Of a DNA stretch of 64,000 nucleotides, positions 38,101-49,599 are shown piece after piece. Every line of letters starts with the position of its first letter. Positions within the stretch are counted from its first letter, which is position 1. The translations under genes and the position numbers were made by a program. Below the pieces are notes generated by a model. The model had not been told where the DNA came from. It saw only the letters and a list, made by a program, of their open reading frames with translations, and did no database searches. The stretch comes from Sipunculus nudus (taxonomy: Eukaryota > Annelida > Sipuncula > Golfingiida > Sipunculidae): the NCBI GenBank assembly GCA_026874595.1, contig CM049312.1, positions 55,185,429-55,249,428 of the forward strand. Direction: 5' to 3'.

Positions 38101-41100
38101 CAGATTATAAAGTATGCTGGATTAATGTGTACACCCAAAACGCATTGTCGTTGTCGTCGCCGACGCCGTTAACGTTGCCGTTACTGGATAATCGTATGAA
38201 TGTGTGCATAGCTTGAGTGGTCGCACACTTATAGCTCTGTGTCTGATTGTCTTGGCGATTTGCAGGAGACCCTATATTGTTGAAGGCAGAGGTTAAGTGA
38301 AGGGCATACCGGACCGAATGTAACGTGACCACTGCGTTAGGGCGTGATACATGGCAAATAATGGGTATTTTTATTCATGTCCCACATAAGTCCCATAAAT
38401 ATTTTGAACACCTAATGTCTCTATCACCGCACGGAACCATTCATTCCAAAATTAATTGTTTATTTGTCTAGAATAGGAGTTGTTAACAGATATTGAATTC
38501 AAACGCCTGTTGATATGGGCCATAGATAAAGTTTAACATAACCACGATTATTCTTTTGTTATTTAAAATTCTTTAAACATCTATTGCATATTATGGCATC
38601 ATTCACAGGTACAACACACCTGTTGACCCACATTCCACGATTTTATCATCTCCTAATTGTCAGTGATTCAATGCATGGTCATTAAAACTAATATCCCTTG
38701 TTTCACTGTTGACTAGACGGTAACCAGGGCCGCATGTTTATCGCTGACGTCGGCCAGAACGAATGGGAAGAGGTGGACCTTCTTCAGAGACAGGCAAACT
38801 TCGAGTGGGCATGCAGAGAGGGCCCCGACCTTTTTAATATGGATGTCTGTGAGTTTCCTGATGGCACAGGTAAGACGAAGATTCGCTCATGGCAACGATT
38901 CATGATGTAAGGTTGCAGGTTTAATATCTTTCCCGAGAACTGAATCAGAAGAGTTAAAATTCACTTCCCGGTGTTCGCTAAAAGGGGACGCAAAATAGCT
39001 CACATGCGGTAATTAGGTCGCCAGGGTCCGCCAAACGCAGATACCATGTAATCGGGTACCTATTTGTAGTGCTAGGTAGACTTAAGCACTTGTAGCCGAG
39101 ACTTTTGTTTGAGGGTTTTGGCGAAGAAGTGAAAAGCTTACAGCAGCCTATTAATTTGCAAAACATCAATTTCAATAAATATTTTAAGAAGAGTACTGTA
39201 ACAAGGATAATTCGTTCAGGGACAAACAATACTAAGTGCAACTAGTGTTGACATCTCGTAGTGAATTTTTTAGTAGTAACACGTATTTCAAATAGGAAAT
39301 AAATACAATAAAAATTTATATTTTCCGCCGTGGATTTGTATGCGTGTTCGACCCTGGAGGCGTGGGCCTATGCTGAGTGCTTTTGCGTTGAAATCGACAG
39401 GATGTAACAATTGGCCTGCAAACCCGGGAGCGTCGTGTATTTGATTTTAAGAATTACAACAAAGACGACAGGTCTTATTGATATTTTGATTTATATGCAA
39501 TTTTTCTTTATGGCGCCTTTACTGAATATTTTAAAAAAATTACGAATCTTTCAGGTGCATGAACACGTTCGAATGTATGAATACATAATATCAAACGAGT
39601 GTGTTTAGGCCAAAAAAAAAAATAAAAGGTATGGTTCTCAAGCTCTGCCCGCATCAATTTAACCCACTCATCAGAAATATATATTTTGATTTTCCTTTTT
39701 CAAGAAGCTTAAATAATATAATTTTGATAATTTTTCCTTTGTTATGTAGTGCTTTTACCTGTTCAGAAAAAAAGTTGTTATTATCATGCTTTTCCCTGAT
39801 CATATAATATTTTTTCATCGAAACATACAAATAAAGGTAAAAAAACACCCGCTTGTCCGCACTTATTTATTAAAAAAGTGTCTAAGAACCAAACCTTTTT
39901 TTGGGCATATAAAATCTTGTGTGAGCACGAATTTGATAGAAGGCTGCATATTCTCCATATATTAAGTCAGGAAATTTTGCTTTATTTAACAAGGGATGGC
40001 GCTGATATACAATTAAGAAACGACTATAAATTAATTACCTTGCTTTAAGGGTGTCACCTTTCCCAAAGAAAGACTCTTTTCATCAAGCATTTCAATATTT
40101 TGATGAGGATATACATCACACTGCCATTATTTTTCTGTGGAGTTCATGTTGACCTCCCCTATTATATGCAAATGTATAACGGCTCGTGTTATGGTATGGA
40201 CAGGGTCACCATGACAACTCGCCATAGATTTTCATAAATTTGGTGTCGCCATGATGACGTAACAATATATGTTGGATTTTCATAAAACTAAGTGTATATA
40301 TTGACCAGTAGAATATCTCACGTGAATTAAATTATCGGGTTTATCGCATATATTATGAGGTCAGAGGTCACCAGAACGTGGTTTTACTGCATGGGATAAC
40401 TGGGAATTTGATAGGATTCGTGGAATTCAGGATTTTAAACCAATAAAGTAACTCACCTTGATCGGATTCTCAGCAAATCATTAACAAATTTAATGAGGTC
40501 AAAGGCCACAGGACACACGATGAGCGTATAATGCATTCTAGCGGTGCTCTTGTTTCAGTAAGCAATGCTGTCCCTCCAATTCATGCCTATCAACACAGCC
40601 TTGAGAGAGGCCGCTCAATCACGGGAGGACACATGTACCAGGGGCAAGACTTCCCGAATTTCCGAGGAAAATACTTCTTTTCCGATTACATGACAGGGTA
40701 AGTCAGTGACATAAAACCATTTACAAAGATTTGCAGAGATAAGGATCATGAATCTAAAACATTTGTTATGTTTAGAGTTATCAAGTTTAGAGATATCCCT
40801 GTTCGGGATATCGATAAAAATAATTTGTATAGCACTAAATCGGATTGTGAGTCAAAGAATCGTATTGAAGAAACCGGAATCACCCAATGTGTGACATACC
40901 TGTTTTTGACTAAATAACTAACATGAGTAACTTTTCATTTAACGAGATATCCTTCTCGATTTTCTTGTTTGATATTATTTCTATATGAAGGCATTCTGTG
41001 GCCCTGACCCATGGCAATACATTATCTATCTTCAGACAGATATTTTTGCCCCAATAGGAAGACAGTTCGTGGCCCTTTTTTATGACGCCCTAGTCCAATA

Positions 41101-44100
41101 CCTTATCTATCTTCAGACAGATATTTGGTCCGAGTAAGAAGGCAGCACGTGGTCCTGCAGCACTTAATGTCCAAAAACCTTATTTATCTATAAACAGATA
41201 TTCTGGTCCCAGTAATAAGGCAGTTCGTGGTACTGTATCACGTCATGATCCATTACGTACTTTATCTATTATCAGACAGATATTCTGGTCCAGGTTAGAA
41301 GACAGTTCGTAGCAATGTATCACGTCCTAGTCTAGTACTTTTTCTTAATAATTCTTTAATCCATTATATATACATCACAACAATAACAACGATGTACATT
41401 TAACAAGAGACAATATACACACATTCAATTGATAGAAAAAAATCAAACCCACACTAACATTAGGGATTACATCCAGATATTTCTATCTACACATTGATTG
41501 TCTACTATTGAATATCCATCTTTGAAACGTTTTCCAGTATTAAACATGATTATAAAACATACACTAATATCACACACATTAAGGGAAAATTTCTGTAATT
41601 TACTTCTAAAATATGTTTCTTCACCAGTTTCAACAATACAGAATACATGACATTTACTTGCATACTTATCCACCTTATGTTTATAGAAATTGGAGATTAT
41701 TTAAAAATTAGAAAAAAAGATCTAATTTTGATAAAGATATCTGAGGCAATAACTGACTCCACTTTTTTTAATGGATACAAATTTTACCTTTCCTTTCAGC
41801 TATAATATATTCTACTTTCTGAAGAGATACTACTAAAGCTTTAATTTTGGAGAACAGATGTGTGTCACTTTTAAATTCCTTTCCTTTATATATGGTGAGT
41901 TTATACAATGTAATAACGGTGTTTACAATAATATTAATATCAGTAAGAGGCAATGATGGCATTTGATGTTTGTCAGGTTCAGTTACTCTTTGAATGTTCG
42001 TTTGAGTTGAAATCTGCAGCCCTTTGCCCGCAGTAGTGAAGGTTCCGCTTATACATAACATGTAGGGAATTTTGAAGGGACTTAACTATCCTGTCCGTTA
42101 TAGCCAGTTGTTCGCCTAAGTGAGCTGTCCGTTAGACCAGTTTTCACTGTTATTTCTGGCATATTTATTCCAACTTGTTCCATCATTCTCATATTTCAAA
42201 ATATAGATTATTTGTGACTATGCATTTTCAAAATAAGTGAAATAATGATTCTTTATATAAGAAACAATAATCACCTCCATCACTTTCTATTTATTTCCAT
42301 TTATATAGCTGAGTATTGACTTGTAAATAATTATTTAAAATTTTATACTGGAATTCCCTGGAGTATGGGTAAAGTAATATATGATATAAAGATGAGAAGC
42401 GTTGTTTTTTTTCCTGGATTGATACATTAAAGTATTCATCCCATTTAATTCTTCTCATACTGCTAATGTCTCCTATACATTTCTGAAAGTTGTGCAATAT
42501 CATATGATACATTCCTGATAAAGACAATATAATTATATAAAATACCATAAATAGATTGCTAGTAATCAAGTATATGTTACACAACTTTCTTGGTGTACAA
42601 CTGATGACTGACTGCAGCTGAAATGTTTGTGGAGATGTTAAAGTAACATCTAAATTATTCCTATTTCTAAAAGTTCTTCTGTATTCAAAAGGTCTCCTAA
42701 GGTTACATATTAAAGGTTTTTTTATAGAACACAGACTGATTTCCAATTTTAAACAACATATTATTCCATAACGGCTGAGATATTACTTCAGTTGTGCACC
42801 TGGGAGTAGAGTTGAACACATCAAACCATGACTTTAAACATTTTTATAGAAAGGTGGTACACAAGTTTAACTTTGGGATCTTATTAACATCAAAGTTCAT
42901 TCTGATGAAGTTCACACCCCAAATTATTACCATTTTTATTGATTCTCCTGTGCAAGAATTAGTCTTTTTATCCACAGAACTTGCTGAGCTTTTATCATTA
43001 ATTTTACATCTGGTAGATTCAAACCACCTTTACTGTATTAGCTAACTGCGCTGTTGTACTTCACTATTGCCTTTTTTTACCATTCCATATAAATATATTA
43101 TCTGCACATTGTATATATTCAATAAAGCCTTTTGGTGGTTAACACATGTTGTTTGTTACATATAAAATATTTGATATAATAAGAGAACGATCCACTTCAT
43201 TTTTACCGTAAACTGTCAATGGTCGCTGTTGCCATATATTAAGTTCATAAATTTTTTTTAATTAATTTTGATAAACAAAAATCCATAACCATATCAGAAT
43301 CATAGGAAAAATATATACCTAATATTCTTATAACATTTGCATATAAATTGACCCATTTACAATTCACTGACTTGTCCTAGTAATATTTTACCTGCCCAGC
43401 CATGCCGCCTCTGGTTGCACATCATTTACTTCAAGAGAGGTAAATTGTGAAAATTTATTTAAAACTTCTACTCACTCTTTTAAAGTATTCAAATCCTACT
43501 CCAATACGTTGTCTATCTTCAGAGAGATATTCTGGTCCAAGTTAGAAGACAGTTCGTAGCACTGTATGACGTCCTTTTCCAACACCTTATCTTTCTTCAG
43601 ACAGATATTCTGGCCCCAGTTACAGGATAGTTCGGAGCATTGTATCACTTCCCAATCCAATACCTTATTTATCTTCAGACAGATGTTCTGGCCCGAGTAA
43701 GGAGGCAGTTCGTGGCCCTGTATCACGTCCTTGTCCAATATCATATCTTTCTTCAGACAGATATTCTGCCCCCCAGTTAGAAGACCGTTCTTAGCAATGT
43801 ATCACGTACTTTTGTCCAGATATACTGGCCCCAGTTGGAGGGGAGTTAGTGGAGTTGTAGCACATCCTAGTCCAGTACCTTACCTATTTTCAGGCAGATA
43901 TTCTGGCTCAAGTAGGAGGCCCTGCAGCACGTCCTTTTGTCCAATAACTTATCAATCTTCAGTCAGATATCCTGTCCCCAGTAGGAGGGCAGTTTGGGGC
44001 TCCTTCAGCACGTCCTTTTGCCAAATACGAATCTTTCATCAGACAGATGTTTTGGCACAAGGAGGAAGGCGGTTCGTGGCTATCCTTCACATCCTAGCTT

Positions 44101-46135
44101 AATACCTGATCTCTCTGTCTACAGAGACCTCTTCTGGCTCCAGCAGGATGGAAGTTCGTGGCCCTACATCAAATTTTAGTTTAATACCTGATCTCTGTCA
44201 ACAGACAGCTATTCTGGCTACAGCAGGAAGGCAGTTCGTGACGCTCCGTCACATCCTAGCTTAATACCTGATCTCTCTGTCTACAGAATCATCTTCTGGC
44301 TCCAGCAGTCGTGGCCCTCTATCAAATTTTAGTTTAATACCTGATCTCTCTGTCTACAGACAGCTGTTCTGGCTACAGCAGGAAGGCAGTTCGTGGCCCT
44401 CCATCACATCTTAGCTTAATTCCTTATCTCTCTGTCTACAGACAGCTATTCTGGCTAGAGCAGAATGGCAGTTCGTGGCCGGCCACTGAGATCTTCACCT
44501 GTAATGATGAGAACTACTCGGATCGTAACACTCAGTGTGAAGGCCTCGGTCTTGTGGGTGACTACCGTACTCCGGGCAAGTGGAGACACATTTCCCACGG
44601 CGAAGATGCAAGAGGCGAGTATCAGGGGCGGATTTAAAAATCTACGGAAATAGAAAAATACGCATTTAAGCCTGGGCTTTCCTGACCAGAGGTTTGCTTT
44701 ACATAGTAATTTATATTCAACGGTGTGTTTTGGCCTATTATGCTCGAACGACCGGTCGAGCTTTGATGTCAAGCCCTATTACTAGAAGTATCATTAAAAG
44801 TAGTAGTTTGGTCCGTTCTAGTACCCCTGTACATCTGGTTTTTATTTCTTTTCTTTGTGGGGTACTCAAGTCCACTTTTGTCATTAGGAACAAAAATGGA
44901 TAATGCGTAATTATCTTTTGAGAAATAGAAACTCGCCTGATTTGATATTCCTATAAATATTGTTAAACGTAGTAGCAGAACAAGGCCTGCATTTTGCTAC
45001 ATCGTTCCGCCATCAGCTTAAAATGAACAGGGATGACGCCATAATGTGGCTAAGAGCAAAAGAGGCACTAATATTATACGGAACCTGTGATCAAGTGCAT
45101 ATTAACCCCTTGCGCGCGCTAAACTTTCAGCCACACAGAGATGGCTTAATGACTTCCACAATCATGCATTTGCCTTGGTCCAAGCTTTTTTGGTAAGTTT
45201 AGAAAAAAATTGATCGTCAAAAACAGATGGACAGTGAGAGAGGAACGGACACTAGCAGTAGAAGTAGTATTAGTAGTATGCAAATAAGGAGAGAACCAGA
45301 TGGTGGTGAACGTTTTTCAGAAGATCAGATTTTTTAGATTTTCTAGATTTTTAGTCAGAAGATCCATATGCTCGAATCCTTAAGTTTACTATTGCTTACA
45401 GGTGTTTAGTGTACTAGTATTTGAAAAAAAAGACAGTGACTAAGAAGGTGGATAAGGAACATAGTGGGTGCCATGCATATCAGGTAAAGATCGGGTTGGA
45501 TAGGGAGGAAACCAACCTTCAGCGAGAGGTTAGAAATTGTGGGATGGCATGGACTTTTTTCTCAGCTGTCAAATTTAAATAATCAAAATTTGTCACAGTT
45601 CAAAGTAACACCTGTTTACATTTCACATGCGCCTGCTTACAACATATGAAGTCCTTATCACTAAAACGTCCATCTTCACATAAATTTCTTTCAACCAGTT
45701 ATTATCCAACATATTTAAAAGGCCTACATTACCCTCTTCACTTTACTTATAAATACGCCGCTTGTGTATTTATGAGCCCAAGTGCATTTTAAAAAGGTAT
45801 TCTTTACCCACGATCCCTGAACAGCGTAGTCCTACTTTAGTAGGCATGCTTCTGCCATGTAAGTGGAAACGGGCGAGTTCTACGTCACTTTGTTTGCAAA
45901 TGTCTGACAGACGAATAAAAATGGGTAATCATTTAGTAGCGTACGAAGTAGAAAAGAGCTTTCTACATTACGTATGTTAATACTATTATATATTTGTTTA
46001 TTTGTGTAATTATATTTATTTACAGGTGAGCAGTACCTTTGCACTACAGATATTGCCAGTCCTATGCATCCTGGTGGACGTGTTTATCGGTTCATTGATC
46101 CAACCAATTACACGCCGCCACAAAAGAACGACTGA
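31678..46135 (+). CDS. HHIP-like secreted GSDH-domain protein, copy B (7 exons, 439 aa)
   Basis: CDS join: 31678-32154, 35494-35579, 37087-37268, 38717-38869, 40559-40697, 44442-44614, 46026-46135; 1320 nt, the same exon lengths and phases as copy A. About 21 amino-acid differences from A by eye (about 95% identity); in exon 1 silent changes (about 14) outnumber replacements (9), which fits retained purifying selection on both copies. Signal peptide, [43 protein letters not shown] and HGED landmarks are all intact, with no frameshift or stop. Same family call and same uncertainty as copy A: secreted beta-propeller related to HHIP/HHIPL, with Hedgehog binding or sugar oxidation both unproven. 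Intron 1 and intron 5 are enlarged by LINE fragments. The final intron uses a GC donor. Confidence 0.93.
34268..35309 (-). mobile_element. insertion with CR1-like LINE reverse-transcriptase fragment in intron 1B
   Basis: The paralog reads straight from GAGGTTCCAT to CACAGAGCATTTG at 3770-3780, so this 1.04-kb block is specific to B. On the - strand, 34623 down to about 34268 encodes [23 protein letters not shown], then [10 protein letters not shown] and [16 protein letters not shown], the stretch that follows the catalytic YADD box in CR1/Jockey-type reverse transcriptases. In-frame stops show that it is dead. The part 34625-35309 is unidentified and may be another insertion. Confidence 0.78.
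35494..35579 (+). CDS. HHIP-like copy B exon 2 (residues 160-188)
   Basis: Acceptor TTCAG at 35493, donor GTAAGT at 35580. [17 protein letters not shown] then [12 protein letters not shown]; only F184L differs from A. Confidence 0.92.
36050..36210 (+). repeat. dispersed 'CGTCCGTCC...TTAACAGGG' repeat in intron 2B
   Basis: Same position and sequence as 4540-4700 in intron 2A, so it was inherited through the duplication. Confidence 0.7.
37087..37268 (+). CDS. HHIP-like copy B exon 3 (residues 188-249)
   Basis: Acceptor TTTGTAG at 37086, donor GTAAGT at 37269, phase 2 to 1. The strong donor here settles the boundary of the copy A exon. Contains LLGKVIRID and GLRNPWR. Confidence 0.92.
37269..38716 (+). 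other. intron 3 of copy B
   Basis: Alignable to intron 3A, lacking the A-only segment near 6285-6640. No coding signal. Confidence 0.75.
38717..38869 (+). CDS. HHIP-like copy B exon 4 (residues 249-300)
   Basis: Acceptor GACTAG at 38716, donor GTAAGA at 38870. [11 protein letters not shown] intact; [12 protein letters not shown] replaces FEWSCREGPALF of A. Confidence 0.93.
38870..40558 (+). other. intron 4 of copy B, with empty Tigger site
   Basis: Aligns to intron 4A without the 1.29-kb transposon. The pre-insertion site reads CAGATACCATGTAATC near 39040. No exon seen. Confidence 0.8.
40559..40697 (+). CDS. HHIP-like copy B exon 5 (residues 300-346)
   Basis: Acceptor TTTCAG at 40558, donor GTAAGT at 40698. 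The first codon is G|TA (Val), with TAAG right at the acceptor. [19 protein letters not shown] and FSDYMTG are conserved. Confidence 0.93.
40990..41338 (+). repeat. acceptor-like 78-bp array, copy B, 5' part
   Basis: Four to five units with TTCAGACAGATATT and GGCAGTTCGTGG words, interrupted at 41339 by a LINE. Continues at 43495. Confidence 0.82.
41339..43494 (-). mobile_element. decayed L1-like LINE fragment in intron 5B
   Basis: Minus-strand remnants in order: [12 protein letters not shown], then [14 protein letters not shown] and [11 protein letters not shown] (about 43370-43150), [16 protein letters not shown] and LYKWK (about 42345-42296), [14 protein letters not shown], and a distal [14 protein letters not shown] / ERKGKICIH tail. 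These follow the order of the RT C-terminal and post-RT region of L1-like LINEs. Stops and frame breaks abound. Flanks CCTAGTCTAGTAC (41326-41338) and CCTACTCCAATAC (43495-43507) could be a target duplication, or just neighbouring array units. Confidence 0.82.
41966..42149 (-). mobile_element. Tigger-like terminal fragment nested in the LINE
   Basis: On the - strand CAGTGAAAACTGGTC then CTATAACGGACA and GTTATGTATAAGCGGAACC, closely matching the left end of the element at 7960-8160. No second terminus found, and there is no TA beside the end. Confidence 0.75.
43495..44441 (+). repeat. acceptor-like 78-bp array, copy B, 3' part
   Basis: About 11-12 units of the type TTCAGACAGATATTCTGGCC...CAGTTCGTGGCCCT...ATCACGTCC; the last few read CTACAGACAGCTATTCTGGC and are nearly the exon 6 start itself. 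Runs directly into exon 6 at 44442. Copy A has about five units. Confidence 0.87.
44442..44614 (+). CDS. HHIP-like copy B exon 6 (residues 346-404)
   Basis: Acceptor CTACAG at 44441; ends at 44614 before GCGAGT. Distinguished from the decoy units because only this unit continues as open frame through [14 protein letters not shown] to HGEDARG. One difference from A (CEGLG versus CEDLG). Confidence 0.9.
44615..44620 (+). other. non-canonical GC splice donor of intron 6B
   Basis: AGAG|GCGAGT, identical to copy A at 11634. Required for the frame into exon 7. Confidence 0.82.
45432..45473. repeat. single unit of the 43-bp minisatellite in intron 6B
   Basis: GACAGTGACTAAGAAGGTGG... ends at GGGTGCCA; about three substitutions and one missing base relative to the array unit. 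Flanks (TTTGAAAAAAAA, TGCATATCAGGTAAAGATCGGG) match those of the array in A. Confidence 0.88.
46026..46135 (+). CDS. HHIP-like copy B exon 7 (residues 404-439 and stop)
   Basis: Acceptor TTACAG at 46025, TGA at 46133. Ends [17 protein letters not shown]; the NxT site is kept as NYT. Confidence 0.92.
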
Positions 46136-46161
46136 TGACGTTCCCGTACTTTTCTCGTTCA

Positions 46162-46167
46162 AATAAA
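46162..46167 (+). terminator. polyadenylation signal AATAAA, copy B
   Basis: 27 nt after the stop codon, the same spacing as copy A. Confidence 0.75.
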
Positions 46168-48356
46168 ATATTGTATACATTTCACAAATTTGTTAATATA
46201 TCACACATTTTAATATCTTAAAGGAGAAAATAGTAAAAGTAAGAGAAGAAAAGAGAAAATAAAAAGACAGTAAGGCTAACCAGCTTTGCTCCATAGACTC
46301 TTTCCTTTGAAATGGGCACTGATTTAAATGGAAATATGACTCAGGGGCGTCAGTACAGGGGGAAGGGAGTATATATCCTCCTCCACTTTTTAACAAGGGG
46401 GTTATGGTTAATGTAATTAACCCCCTCCCCCCCCCCGACATTCAGAGAATAATGTTTATATATTGGAAATAAAATAAATTAATAATTAGAATTAAAGACT
46501 TTGGTTCCATTTCTGAATTAATATGAAATATTGAATATCTAAACCTGGTTAAAAATCTATTATGGAAACGTAATACCTTTTTTTTAAAACTTAATTGTAA
46601 TATATTTGAAATATATCACACAAACAATAAAAGGTATGACCTCCCTCGCCTGCGAGTACCCCCACCCCCTCCCACCCCCATGAATATAAATTTGCGCCAC
46701 TCGTGGCACTTAGCGCTATGGCCAAGGTAGACAGGTGTGCCAGGAGTGAAAGTAGATTATACATAACTTTTGCATATTTCAGGGCCTCCTATGCCCCCTC
46801 TTATTCCGCCCCTGTTGCTGAGTTAGTATCGAGAAGATGGTAACTTAAGGATACTGACTCTTGGATTTATGGAATTACCTTTCGCACAGGGACCCCCTCC
46901 CTCTAGTTTATTTGTAAACAGCTGACAGCAAACCATCGGGACTAAGGGTTTGTTTATACTCGGTTGTCACACTCCGAGTGGCGTTTTCCTACCTTTCAGA
47001 CATTTCAGGGTCAGGTGCGTTTTGACGGCCCACCACACTTATTCCTTAAGAAACTAATAACCCAACGTAATGCTTTAAAAGGCAAATCTACAAAATTTCT
47101 ATTCAACGAAATTTTCCAAACCAACATTATTTAAAAAAAATGAGTCGCAATTCTAAAAATAAAATTAAAAAATCTTAGTTGTGCCAGTTTACCAAATAAA
47201 GAGTACATATTGCTCGAATGGGCATTTGTAATTTAGTATTGGCAACATTTAACTTTGGTAGATGTGTGGTCTAAATAACTACATATCAGCGCGAAAGGAT
47301 ATTCATAGCTAAACTTTACATTTGATCTGCTTGTAGTCACTCTTGAACACCAGCCACGAAGGGCTCACTCCTATATCAAGGCCACTACTACTCCGCTAAT
47401 GCTTCATTTATACAGTCCATGTTATGAGGCCCAATGAGGACTTCAATTACTTCCTCCTGTACTATGTTTTACATGTTTATGGTGATCAGAGAACCATGCA
47501 GATTTGAAAATTTAATTTCCTCATGACTAAAACCGGTAGACTTTTCTGTAGCATTTTGATTTCAGAGACGTATGGCCAATATGTAAGAATTTTCAGCTCA
47601 AATGATCCAATTTATAATTGAAAGGTTATTCCTGGATTCAAAAATCGTGATATGGCTCACTAAAATCTGCAAGTGCGACTTTATAAATGTGCAAGTTAAT
47701 ACATATATGTCACAGGGAACTCAAGTGGACAGATAATCATGAACAAAACCTTTAGACTTACATACGATGAGGCGGAAAACCTAGTTGGAGCCAATTTAAA
47801 CTCGATATCTTACCTTTGCTCTGTGAAGAAGTTGACTATGCAACTAAAAGCCAAAGAGTTCAATTATCTAACTTATTCAGGGAAAAGTGGGAAGTACCTT
47901 AATGGCACACTGAAATAATTTAATATAGGGGGAACTTGCCGCTTTAGTGCGCACAGAAGTCACATAATCAATATTCCAGAAATATTTTGCACAGACAGCT
48001 GCAGCCCTTCTTAGTATAGATAACAAGAAATGATGCGACGGAACTGTAAAGATTTAAAATTAGGGTCCCGCTATTGCCAACTATGGCCAAGGTGATTTCC
48101 CTACAAGGCATCTCTAGAACCGTTAATTTATTTGCAGCGGGAATTATAATTAACCCTAAATATTAACAGTTTAATGTATGTGGAAGAAAAGAAAAATATA
48201 TTCAATAAATTTATAATAGAAAGGAATCTTTCTATCTCAGGTCAGTTTAGTCTAACTTGACTGATTTATGTTTAGAAATTTGATTTTGTTCCGGGCTAGG
48301 TCAAACCCTGTCGTAAACTGGCCAAGTCCAGTTTAGATATTATCCAGACCAGATCT

Positions 48357-48426
<70 letters not shown>

Positions 48427-49599
48427 AATGAGAGAGACAAACAGTTAACAAACACTACAGTTAGACAGATTAAATATAACGGATCAGACTTGGAATATAT
48501 TAGTATAGATCTAGATAGATTCGAATCCATCAAACATGAAGTCATCACAGTGTCAGTATTGTGTGAGTAAACAATCTTAGCAAGCCACAATATCTGAGGA
48601 TTATAAAAAATCACATTATCCCCACTGGTCGGACCACAACCTCCTCTAGTTATGTGTGTTTATTTTTTATGACGGACCTTGACGCTCCATGTATGGAGTT
48701 CTGGCCGTCAAGACAAAATGGGCTGCCAAAATCTTTGCGTCCAGTTGTAGCGGTTTGCCATTTTCTCCTGGGCGTTCCTGACAAATTAGACCTTATTTCA
48801 CAGATGGTTGATTTTACACTGAAATAGAGTGGCCTGTGTGTGGAAAGAGGAGTCGGGTTTAGTGCGGTGGGGCCACCAGTTGTGTTTGTAAATTGCTCTA
48901 CATTATAACGTATAATCTAAGATTTCAATCGATCGTTTATATCTGTAAGAGGACTATGCTCAGCTTAAATAACGCACGTAATACAGATGTAGATGCAAAA
49001 CCAAACTGTAGATGATAATCTTCCTCTACTGTTCAGTTACGTTAATTGAATTTTTAAAGCGCCACATTAGAACATGTACAGCATGTTTAACACTCAGTTG
49101 CGCTGAACAGATTAAAATGAAAAAAAAATACATTCACTTTGAGATCAATTTACAAGATCCTCAAACGGATAATATTTAATCAAAAGAGAATATAACTAGA
49201 TTGGCTTTATTTTTGGGTCGCAAAAAGAGATACATGACTCCCCCAATGGTTCATCCGTAAAGATTAGGAGAAAAAAAAAGATGATTCATGATTTCAACAG
49301 ATTTGACATTGCAGATCAAGGCCATGGTCATCGGTTTTCGAACTTCTCCGAAATTTTGGCAGAAAGAACTGGCGTATCGAATTTGAAGAAAAAACTTTTC
49401 AGTACTTCTAAAGTTATTGGGGTTACAATAATCCTAGAATTGCGCAGATATGACCTTGAAGGTCAAGAAACCAGTACCCATACCATTCCAAGAGCTTAGT
49501 GGAAATCACGTATTTGTCGAATCTGAGGGGGAAATACGCAATTCTTCATAAGTTATTGTTTTCACAAGACTACCAAACTTGAGGAGAAAATATGAAATA
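46168..49599. other. downstream flank of copy B
   Basis: To about 46540 homologous to 20489-20820. From there to 49600 no match to the A side and no gene recognised. Contains an (AT)n tract at 48360 and, around 49290-49600, short repeated words (TTGACATTGCAGATCAAGG, TGACCTTGAAGGTCA, AAGTTATTG) typical of dispersed repeats. Confidence 0.55.
48360..48423. repeat. (AT)n microsatellite
   Basis: Uninterrupted TA run of about 64 bp. Confidence 0.95.

Noticed and set aside
42291-42746. 151-residue frame as an independent gene
   Set aside because: Sequence is the post-RT region of an L1-like LINE and is flanked by further LINE pieces in other frames.
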